Origin: Cymodocea nodosa
Lineage: Eukaryota > Streptophyta > Magnoliopsida > Alismatales > Cymodoceaceae
Reading direction: 5' to 3'
Assembly: GCA_036874045.1 (NCBI GenBank)
Contig: JAZBRI010000003.1
Span: forward strand, 4,228,501-4,292,500
DNA: 64,000 nucleotides
Shown: positions 12,701 to 24,700 of the stretch, piece after piece
Numbering within the stretch: position 1 is the stretch's first letter
Layout: every line of letters begins with the position of its first letter
Position numbers and translations under genes: made by a program
The notes under the pieces: model-generated
Databases searched by the model: none
What the model was told of the DNA's origin: nothing
The model's input: only the letters and a program-made list of their open reading frames with translations

Positions 12701-15700
12701 CATTTATTTAAGAATAAACACTTAAGTCAAAAACGTAAATAAATATATAAAATGCACAATTAAGTTTATAAATAATTGAATAAGTATGAAAATGGTGAAA
12801 CTATATCAATGAAAATAAGTCAAAAGGTGAAATCTAAAAAAACCAGAAAAGGACAAAAAGGGAAAAGCATCTGTTTTTTCTAAGAAAATATGGGAAAAAT
12901 GGCCATTTTTCCCCATTTTTCAAAAAACAAAACCGACTGGACTGAAAAACGTTTAAATGGCTATTTTTTCCCATTTTTTACAACAATATTGCTAACCCAA
13001 GCTATGTGAATCATGTGAGTTGTTTTGTGTTCATTATGGCAACTACAATTGTTTTGGAGTTTGTCGGAGCTATCCTGCTTCTTCTCGGGACAATATTTTT
13101 AGAATGGTAAGGAGATTGTGATTGACTTTCGGGTGTTTGATCCCAGTTTTTTGAATTTTAAGGGAAAGAGCCAAGTCAATGCCATAATGAAAGTTTTTTA
13201 AAGTCAGACGTCCAAATGGAGAAGATCTGGGAGTGGATTGAGGAGATGGTGGGTGAGATGATACGTGTTAGTGGACTCTAGGTATGGGAACTGCTGGGGG
13301 GAAGACAAACTATAATATCTTGGTCAAAGTGCTATGGGAGAACTGAATCTTATTTGTTGATGAAGATATTACCTTGAAATAGAAAACATTTCAAAATGAT
13401 TGATTATCCCATTAAGATCTATAAATTTTATGATTTAACTATGTAAATACAAGCACATTTCAAAATGAAATATGTAAAATCCTTGCAGAATGGTTGAGGA
13501 CTGACGTTACAGCAAACATTTGAAATAAAAGGCTAATTTGGTTACATTACTTCACACTTATGACAAATGCTTGAAAATAGCAAAAAATTCAGAATAACTT
13601 GAGTCTATATAATACTGGCATATTGCACGATATATATGCAATGTGAGTTAAAAATAACGGTGAATTATTTTAAATTTATTTGAACTTTTTACAATGAATT
13701 TTTGTAAATTCATTCAATAACTAGGCTTTACAAAAAAACAATTTAGATTATCTTTAGGATTCATGTTCATGAGGAATTGACAAGTTTTTACAGTTGATTG
13801 TTTACTTAACACAACTCTCGTCCTTTATCTGGCTTGGGACTGGCTATAAGGGGATGAAATTCCATAGATGGAGATTATCACTAGGCTTTCTAATTAAAAA
13901 TATAAAATATACTGAATGTTCTTACTAAAATTTATATAGTTCATTGTTGCTCTTTTCACTTATAGTCTATAAGTTGTTTTTTCTCTTAATGATTGTAGAT
14001 ATTATTCTATATCTTTGCGAAAGGGGCCACATTGAAGGTGGGATGATTTTCCAGCTTTTAGAAGACCTGACGGAAATGTCAACGATGAAAGACTGTAAAG
14101 AGATCTTTGGTTATATAGAAAGTAAACAAGATATCTTGGGAAAGGTCTGTAACTTAGCCTGATGGATCATCCTGATGTTAATCTGTTGAAAAGAATTTTG
14201 TGTTTGAACGGTCTCTCCTGTAACTATCTATATAATTTGTTGAAAGTCCTTATCTTGCTGTCAATCGATTTGTCTTCTTTACTTCAGCAAGAGCTCTATG
14301 GTCGTGGGAAGCTTGTAATGTTGAGGACATGTAATCATTTGCTTCGTCGATTATCGAAGGTATTAAATACTTATTGAAATTGTTAAAATACCTTTGTATT
14401 GTTGAAGCAGTTGGTTTGCAAAGTACTGTTTCTTTAATTATTTAGATAGATCTGTCAATTAGGGTTAGTCCTGGCACTAATTCAATATTTCCATGACAGT
14501 TTATGGATTTGTAAGATATGGGACCCAAACTTCTTAAAACATGGTTTAGTGTTCAACATTTTTAAATATATGTTTGTGTTCTGGTGCATTTCCGTTTTCA
14601 TTCATCTTCCTTGGCTTGGTCCAACTTCCAGGCAAATCCAGCAATTGCTTGCCTTGTTTGTGTGTTTGTTGGCACTGATTTTTTGGGTGCAGCATGAGTC
14701 AAGAAATATGGACAAGAATCATGGTTAGTCTTACAGGGCCAAATCTCTATTTCTAATCATACAGATCTGCTAAATGCTTCTAGGAAATAGTCACAGGGGA
14801 AACTTACACTGGAAAAACATGTTTTAAGTTAGCTGTCAATGCCATATGTTGGAACATTTGGCTGGGGAGCAATGCAAGGGTCTTCGGGAATGATGTAAGG
14901 TCTTGGCAAGGCATTCATGATTGTGCTGTGGTGCAGTTCTGTCTGTGGGCTTCAATCCAGACTGGAGTTTTATTTTCTTTTTAGGTTTTGCTTTCACCTT
15001 TGTTGTTGTATGTGTGTATTTCTTTTTTGATTAGGATGTACTCTTCATTGTTCTCATTTAATAAGATTCAATATTACCCCTGTAAAAAAAAATTCATTCA
15101 TCTCAAGTTCTCAACTTGTGATCTCATATTGGCTTTGGGATTGGTTTGTGGAGATAGCTAGCTTTACATTTTTTCTATGAATATAATCTTATGTAAGGAA
15201 ATTTATGCATGTTGGCTTTATGTCTGTCCTTAGTGGATTGACTGTAGATATAAATTTCCAAACAAATTTCTCTAGAAATAGAATCTTAGATTAAGAAGTT
15301 TGCAGTTTGCACACGTAGGCGTTATAGCAGCCTTTGGCCTAACTACTTACCATCTCCAATTTATGCATCAGATCCTTATAAATATACTTATGTTAAATGC
15401 TTGCAATTGCTTAACAATGCTGATGAGAAATGTGGAACAATCACTTGTTTGATGAGTCCCTAAAGCTTAGGAACCTAGTTTAATCTATATGTTAATAATG
15501 CATTAGTAATATTCCACCATGGTTCAAAAGTTGTTTCACTTGTTAACGTGACCACTGGTTTCAATATTTTACATCTTATTGTTACACTAATTGGAAGTTC
15601 AATTTTCCAGGCCAATGATGTTGTCTTCTGTGGGAGAATTATAATGTTTCTTGCTCATTTCTTCCCCTTGTCTGAGCGCTCAGGTATGTAGATCCGATGC

Positions 15701-18700
15701 CTATTGTTTTGATATTCTTCTTGAAGAACATGGATATCATCATACTTTTACCTTATAGATAGAAAGAATTATCAAGCAATGAATTTGGCCTTTGTGTTCT
15801 ATTGCAATTTGAGTATCCTGATTTTTGATTTCTTGATCTAAAGGTACCCAAATCCAGTAAATTTCATTTTCTTATAATTAGTGATGTTGATCAACATAAA
15901 AATTTGAAATGGAAGTGAATTATATATGTTGACTTGATAAGAACATGTAATATAGATGATTCTTGGTTAATTTAGGCCTTTCAACTGTCCTGAAAATTAA
16001 CATATGACGTATTTTGATGATTAGTTCATTTTGAATTACTGTTTGATTATCCCTTTCCTGTTATGTTTTTTACTTCCTTTTTCCTTGTTCTCAAAAAATG
16101 ATCCTTTTGTAATTCTTTTTAATCTCTATTCTTACTTGAATTTGCTAATTTTTTCCACCCTAAACATATTATTCTTTTCAATTTAAATTTTTGAAAAGAA
16201 AATGAAAATGTTTCTAAGCACCTATGCTTCAACATGCATGATTTTGTTAATTTCATCCACAGCTGTTAACATAAAGGGGACTTTCAACACTTCGAAGGAA
16301 ACAAAGTATGAAAAAACTATGCCAGATGGTATGGAACAAGTGTTAGCTTATGGTTACAATTGTCTTCAAAGCTTCTCAAGGGCATAACCAATTTGATATT
16401 TCAGGTTTATCTATTGATTTCAACTTCTACAAGACCTTCTGGAGTTTACAGGTGATTATTTCTCTTATTGCTTCAGACTGATTAAATTTTCATTGATTTA
16501 TCAAGTGTGTTTCTGTCTTACCAGACTGGATTTCTCTGAATAAAAATAGGGTGATTCTCATTTCATTAAGATTCATCCAGAGTACAAACCATGACTGAGG
16601 CAATCAGGGCAAAAGAGAAAAAGGAAACTACATACTAGAAATCCAAAGTTTGTAGAAACCCATTGCCATGTCCAAAATGCAAGACTGCAAGCTGGTTTTG
16701 TTCTGAAAAACCACTTCATTATGATGCGACAAAATAGCCTAGCAAATAGTATGAATCTTCGGCAACACTCTGTGTTTGCACTCCTCAATTTTTCCTTTAA
16801 AATCTGTAAGAATCCAGAGAGGAACTCTGTTTCACGGTGAAAGCCAAGATCTCCAAGGATCACTTCTGGTAGAAATCTGTTCCAAATTCTTTTGTATGGC
16901 ATACAAGTAAAGACTGTGTTAGAGTATTTTAGTTAGTTTTATGTTGTAAGTGGACTGTGCTAGTTGTTTTATCTCTTGTATATAGCTTCTATATATAGAG
17001 ACCTTATTTACTTACGAATGATACATATAACTTCCACTTCATTTCTTGTGTTTCAACATGGTATCAGAGTTTGGGTTTTGAGAGTCTATTAAGTGTAAAT
17101 GTTTTAGGTAGGAAGGAGGGAAATCTTAGCTGTTATTCTCTTTCCTCCTACTATAACCATTGGTGGCCCTTTTCCTTTGTCTCAAAATTAGATGATCTCT
17201 CTCAACAATCTCTCCCTGTTGTCACCCTCCTCCCTCTCATCCACCATCATTGTCTCCACCTTCCCCTTCCTATGTCTCCCTATGTCTTCTTGTGATGCCA
17301 AAGCATCACCACTAAAAGCAAGCGTGGAACTGTGAATTGTGTTGCAGAAAATGAAACACGTTGTCATGCTGGCTTTCACCTCTGTCGTCTCTGTGGATGC
17401 AAACTGTTGTAGAAAACCCTACCTCCTTCCTTCACCGTTAGTGCCAACAACGTTGGCTCATGTTTATCTATTGCTAGATCTTCTGTCAGCACTTCTTCCT
17501 ATTGGATTGATGCCCTTCTCAATGTCATTGCATGCAGTTGGTGGCTCTAGTATTTCCACCTATTGGTTCTGCTATCTTTGTTGTCATTGCTTGCACTCAT
17601 TAGAGTTGTAGATGAAGGTGTGACAAAGAAAGGGGGAGACAGACAGATAGAGGAGAAAAGAAAAAAAGGGGAAGGAGGAAAGGAAAAAAAAAGAAAAAGG
17701 AAAGAAAAAGAAAAGGAGGATGGAGGAAAGAAGAAAAAGGAAATTCACTAATATGAGCAATCCTCCTTTGCATTAGTACATAGACTACAATTAGTGTCAA
17801 TGCTGGAGTCCCACTTCCTGTGGTAGACTTTGTGGACAATCATTTCCAGATCATATGTTATGTAAAAAATTACATGAACAGAATTTAGGGAAAAGCCTGA
17901 ACCTGTGAAAACTCCTATTTATGCCAGGAAATTATTGAATTCTTGAATAGTCTTGCAATTGATAGGGGACTAATGCAGCTAGCATCAAGGTTTCTGTGGA
18001 AACTGAATGCAGCTAGTGTGGTGGTTCCTGCAGAGTTCAAATTTATGACTCTGATAAAAAGCTAGAAATTATATTTCTCCCAAGTAGATTAATTTTTTCA
18101 CATAATTTTCCATGAGAAATTTTTCCTTGGCAACATTAATGCTCTTTTAACCTTCTTGCACATGTGCAGTTATGATTGAATTATCTTTTTTGGGTTTTCA
18201 GGAGAATTTTAGCCACCGGATCTCCACAACCAGTCCTGCTAAATGGCAGAAATTTGCATCAAATTTGGGGGTATATATATGTATTAATTTATTAAATGCC
18301 TTTCTAGCATAGATTTCCAATTTCTTCTGTTGCATATAGGTTGTTTTGGATACATTTGAAGCCCAGCCACTTGACGAGGATGATGGAAATGTAAATGATA
18401 TTGAAGAAGAGACTGCTGCTTTTTGCATAAAGTATCTGACTAGTAGTAAATTGATGGGATTAGAGGTAGGCCTGAAAATTAATTCGATCTAAGGAAATTC
18501 ACTAATATCTATTTTTTGTTGTTTAACATGCCATCTATTTTCTGTGATTACCTTAGTTAAAAGATCCAAGTTTTCGTCGTCACATCCTTGTCCAATGCCT
18601 TATTTTGTTTGACTATGTAAAGGTATGATTAAACATCCTTGCAATTGTGCTGCTATGCTATTTAAACTAGAACACCTGGAATAACATTCATGGGAAATGA

Positions 18701-21700
18701 TGTCTATTTTAATGTACATTTCTGCAGGCACCCGGAAAAACTGAGAAAGATAGTCCATCTGAAAGCATGGTGAGGTTTTTTTTAACATTTAGCTTTTGGA
18801 CTTCTAATATAACTTTGACATGTTTGTATAAAAAGTGAAGTTATGAATTATGGTCAGTTGTGTTTGATCAACTTATTTGTCTGAAAGATTTGTTATGGGC
18901 AATGCGCACTACTTGTATATGAGGGAAGGGATGATCCAGTGCAGTTTTAGTTTAGGTTCCTCTAATATGGTTCACATGTTTGTATAAAAAGTACACTTGT
19001 GTATGAGGTCTGACAAACAACTTGAAAAAGAGATTGGTAGCCACTCAGGTGCAGTTGAGTGCACATGTTGGCTTTCATATTCAGCCACTGTGTTAAGTGC
19101 AATTTGTAACTCCTGTCATTAAGATTTTATTCTAAAAGGATATGGAATCTGGCATCTGAGGTGTTAATCAAAGGCAGAATATGATCAGAGCATAGGTGGG
19201 TTAGGCCCTGCACTTTAAAAGTGGATGATAAAATTCCCAATGGGTATTGAGCAGGGCTCTATCAATCCTATGATTGAATTGGATTCCTCTAAAGGTTCAA
19301 CCAGGAATGCATATGATTTTCAATAGAAGGTCAAGCAAGGCCTTCTCTTTAATCAATGAAGAGAAAGATCTCATGACACTCTTGAGGACTGAAAGTTTGA
19401 GGTGTTTGAAGTCTCCAAAGACAATCCAATGTGAATCCACTTTGATTAAGGGTGCATATATTAAGTTTGGGTAATAATATTATAAATTATAGGTACATTT
19501 TATTCATTTATCTATTTTTTGACAATAATATTATAAATTTATGTTTAAATATGTTCTAAGTAGAAAGGTAAAAATAATAAAATTACAAGTCGGATTGGTT
19601 AGATGATCTATGTAATTTATAATCATTAATTTCATTATGAATTCTTAAATGCTTAACTGTTAACTAACTAAACATAAGTTGATTAGTGGAAGAGATTTTT
19701 CTCTTCTGATAAGGTAAGGTAATTCCCATTCCAACCTTACTTGATTGTGCAGCCCTAACTTTGATCTGATTGCAGTATGCTTCTGTAACATACATGACTT
19801 CTCTTGTTGCATTGCTAGCCCATACACAGTAGAAGCCACTCATCTTTGGAATCAGATTATGTTTTTTGGACTATTTGGAAAACCAGAAATATGATTATTT
19901 TCTTCTGCCTATCATCAATGAGAAATTGTGCGCATGGCATTGCACCTTTGGTACACGTGGAGCTCTATCACTTTGCCAGCTCTTAGGTGTTGTTTAACAT
20001 CTTCCTTTCTTTCTTTTCCTTCTGGATGTATCTTTATTAATTATTGCTAATGTGAATAATCATTTTATTTTTCAAAAAAGTTCTGGAAATTTTATTGTCT
20101 TAGTATTTGACTAATTTGATATCATATTTTCTATTCCAAGTTGCACCTTTACAACAAGTTGTACAAAGAATTCTTAAAGCATGCATCTTTGTCATGTTGA
20201 GGGTCTTGTCACAATTTCGTTTTTCTTGATTTTTAATTATACATCTTTTTATCATAAACCTATATGTTGAATTGTTTCATATTTTTAAGCACATAAGACT
20301 TCAAACATGGTATTGCTTCAGATGGAAGAAATTAGGTCTTGTGAAGAGCATGCAAAGAAACTTCTCAAACTGAATATCATTTTCCCTATTCCAAGTTGCA
20401 CTTTCTTACATTACCATCAAGAAATTGTATGCAAAAATCTGGAAGCATACATCTTGTTTGTATCGAGGATCTTTGACACACAATTTCCTTTTTCTTTTTT
20501 TTAATTTAATATTATTTTGTCATAAACCTAGATGTTGGCTTGCTTTCATGTTTTAAGACTTCTCATTTAGTCCCGCTTCAGATGGAAGAAATTAGATCTT
20601 GTGAAGAGCGTGTAAAGAAACTTCTAGAAGTAACTCCACCTAAAGGAAAAGAGTTTCTGAAAAGCATTGAGCAGTTATTGGAACGAGAGAAGAATTGGGT
20701 AAGCATCATTGATGGTATATCTACATTTACCAGAATTATATAATATGAACAAGCAGCAAAGGCTTCTTTATCATTGCAAATCTTGCTAGTAGTCAACTTG
20801 ACATTACAGGGTTACTGATTAAGTATACATTAGGCATGGTGGAAACGAGATGGTTGCCCACCCTTTGACAAACAACCAAGCCGGAAAAAGGCAAATGAAG
20901 ATGGCGTAAGAAAACGGTATGCTTAAGCATATTTCATTTTATATTTGTATTGTAATGGTTGCCCATAGTTTGTCTGGCACTTGGAAATGTCATTGATATG
21001 TTAAGCATTATTATAGCTTTTTGTCTGAATTGTATTCTATGATAGTGGTATTGTTACTTTTTTAAAGATATTATTGTTGTTACAGGACCTTACTGGAAAA
21101 AAAAATTATTGTTATAGGAATTTCAATTTTTTTACTAAGATTAATTGTATAGTGAATATTGGAATATTGTTGATCTTTTCCCTTCATTAATCATTTTGAA
21201 ATGAGTTTCCTTTGGACCTTATGCTTTTTCAGCAACTTCCTCACTATAGTTAGACCATTTTCTTGTAGCTGTAGGTCCTTTTTTTGAGCTTAAATCTCTT
21301 GAAATATAACAATAATAACAATTATTGTGAACCATGTTGTGGCAATTTACAACTTGATATCACAAACTCACTTAGCATGATTAATCTAATCAAATAATTT
21401 ACAATGAAAATTTTTCCAAACTTAACATTCTTTTTTATATATGTTAGAAAACCAGTTACTCTTCAAAAAAGTCTTTCTCAGTCTCTTAGAACTTGTATCT
21501 AAAATTGTGTACTCTGCACTTCTCTATATTACTTCTTTATTCTTTCTCAAAAGTTGCTAATTGTTAGTTTCACCCTAAGATTTTAGTCTGTCTCACATTC
21601 ATTTTGTTTGTATTAGTAAGACAAGATGGAGACTGGGAAATAAAGAGCTTTCTCAACTCTGGAAATGGGCAGATCAAAATCCAGTATGTTACATTTCACC

Positions 21701-24700
21701 TCAAGTGATTGTTTATTCTGTCTGGGAAGCTTAACTTGTGTTGAATACTCTAGCTATGGACAATTTCACTTTAGCAACACTTGTATGATTATTATTCTAA
21801 TAAATCTCTCATAATCCAGAATGTGTTGCATTGTTATGGATTCTTTTTTTCACAATATGTTTATTTTAGATGGGGTATTTTGTTCATGTTGGATAATCCC
21901 CCATTGCTCAAAATGTGGAGGTTCAGGGTCTTATATTAGATTAGGTCATTTACTCATTGCCAATTAGTTTTAAGTTGAATTTCAATATGGTATCAGAGCT
22001 TCAAGACCTCATGCACACCCGTAAATCATTTGACCACTTGATGCACCTCGCCTTGACAGTGATAGGACATTTGAGGGCTTGCTAGAAGTGCGGGGAAATG
22101 TTGAATGGTCTCACATTATCTAAAATGTAGAGGTTCAGGGTCTTATATTGGATTAGGCTTTTCACTCATTATTAATTGATTTTAAGTTCAATTTCAACAG
22201 TTCATTCAGACATATGTTGATAGTCATTCAATTTTCTTTTATAAATATTGGAACTTTGGTATTTTTCTAAAATGCTAATGTTCATGGCATCTTTCTGGTG
22301 GACTTGCATCATTTTGATTACAATTCATGTTGAAATTCAGAATGCGCTGACTGATCCTAAACGTGTATGTGCACCATCAGTCTCAGAGTACTGGAAACCA
22401 CTTGCAGAAGATGTGAGCTCCTCACTGTCGACCATTCTAAATTTTGATTCTTATTCGCCTGATGACATTTCAATGTTTGAAATTTTTTATTTTTCTTGTT
22501 TTGCTGACCACAGATGGATGAATCTGCTGGAATAGAGGCTGAATATCATCACAAAAATAATCGTGTGAGTCTACAATCTATGTTTAATTTCTATTGGTCA
22601 TTCAAAGAAAACATAATCCTGTATTTACAATATAGCATGTCCTCCCCCTAAATTCCTTCATAATTCATAAAGTGAAAATTTAGTTTACAGAAGATCTAAT
22701 GTACTGGACAATTTACAAAAAGTGATGTGCAAATTGAAAGTGATCTTGGTACTGGTTCTGACCATAAAATGCAGAAGTTTACAAAAAATGATAAGAAGCT
22801 AAGTTTCAGCATGAAAAATTTGGAAAAGTTAGGCAAGCTAAGGTACACATTCAACAATAATTGGACTGAATTTTCAGACATTTATTTTATTAAAACGAAC
22901 TATTCTTTTTAAACTAATCTATATCATATATCAAGTGAAACCAACCCAATGGACTGAAGTGACATTTTTTTAAACAGTCCACAAATGCACATGATTATAA
23001 GGAAGATGGTGGTTATTGTTGATGAGTGGCGGGTAGTTTAGTACTTAAAATGTGTGGTTGAATAGTGCTAAACAGTTTTTGAAAGAGCAAATAACATATT
23101 TTAGATTTTGAAATAGATTTTTCTTACCTTTTTTTTCAAATTTTTAGTTTGTATTTTTTTATGATTAAACTTTAAAAAACTTTGAAGACAGTGCATAAAA
23201 TATTTCAAATTATGAAATAGATTTTTCCTATTTTTTTTTATAAAGCAAATTATTTTAACCCCAAACCAACTAGTTCACCAGGTCAGCTAGTTCAACTGCT
23301 AAAACAGTTGAACCAAATTTTGTCGATCAGGTTACCTTGTCACTTCCCTGTCCAACCATCCTGATTGACTGGTTTAGTTTGGTTTTTAAAATAATGTATA
23401 GAAGTGGACTATCGCTACATTCGCCATATAGGGATGGGGTCATGTGCATATTTTATACTCAATAATCAGATCAACTAGCAAATATTTTCACTAGAAGTCT
23501 TAAGTGTAGGATCTTATGAGTCACTTTAGAAGGAATTAGATATGTTTGACACGTATGCTAGGGGGAGTGTTGGATATTATTATTATTACTGTTGTGATTA
23601 TCTGTGGGTTAATGGGTTGTTGGGTATTTATTTATTTAATAACACCTTGATTTACAAAAATGACACTTTGAATATGTAATCATTCTCTAGACAACTCTCA
23701 TTTTCTGTCCTTAATCTCCTATCCTGAAATGTGCTGAGGTGAAATCCCCCAAAATGTGCAATCTGTGAGGCAAGGTAGTATAAATAAATCTTGCTTGACT
23801 GAGGTAAGGCAACAATTGATGAAATTTAAATAAATAAATACCACAACATGTAATCATATAAAGTAGTATAAATAATATGAAAGAACAATGAAGAGAAAAA
23901 GAAGAAATAAAACAGTAGAAAACTAAAAAACAAATCAGACAAAAAGAAAACAATAAAAAATCAAGAATGGAAAAAACAACAAAGTACCCAAGGAGATGGA
24001 CTGTAGTGACTGGGGCATGACAGTGGCAATGGTGGTTGCTAGATGAGGCAGCAGTAGCAGCAGAAATGTGGTAAAAGGTTGAAGGTGATAAGTAGAGAAG
24101 CCCTGGTCTGTTGGAAGAGGGTTTGAACTGGAAGAAAGGTGACAGATTCTTTATCTAGGGTTTTCTATCAAGAATAACCAGGTTATTTGTCCTGATTATC
24201 CATTTAAAATGCTTCTTCACAAAGGTGATGTTGGTCTCCAAACACTAGACACCATTCCAATTTCCAGGTGACAAGGTGATAAGAGGCAACCAGCTTAGTT
24301 GCCTGTGGTGCCTCACCTATGGTCCAAACAAGGACCCCTTGTCTCACCTGATTGCCTAAGGCTATCGGGTGCAGTGCCTTAACAACATTGTGATGAACTG
24401 TATTTGTTTTCATGGTTGAATGTAGCAAAATAAGCATGAAATTTTGTTAACCTTGATATAAACAAGATTCAATCTTTGAATGCAGCAAACCACGGTTCAG
24501 TCAAATATTTGATAATGTTGCCCCTCTTTATTCTTTATGAACTTTACTGTGTGCACCAATTTCTTCTATGGAAATTATTAAATTAAGAAACCTTTTGTTT
24601 TAAAACTTGTAGGCCTACCTTTGTGGGTGTGCCATTGGTACTTATTTGATGTATCTTCACTATATCTAAATGATGTGGTTTCACTGCTTTCAAAATCCAG

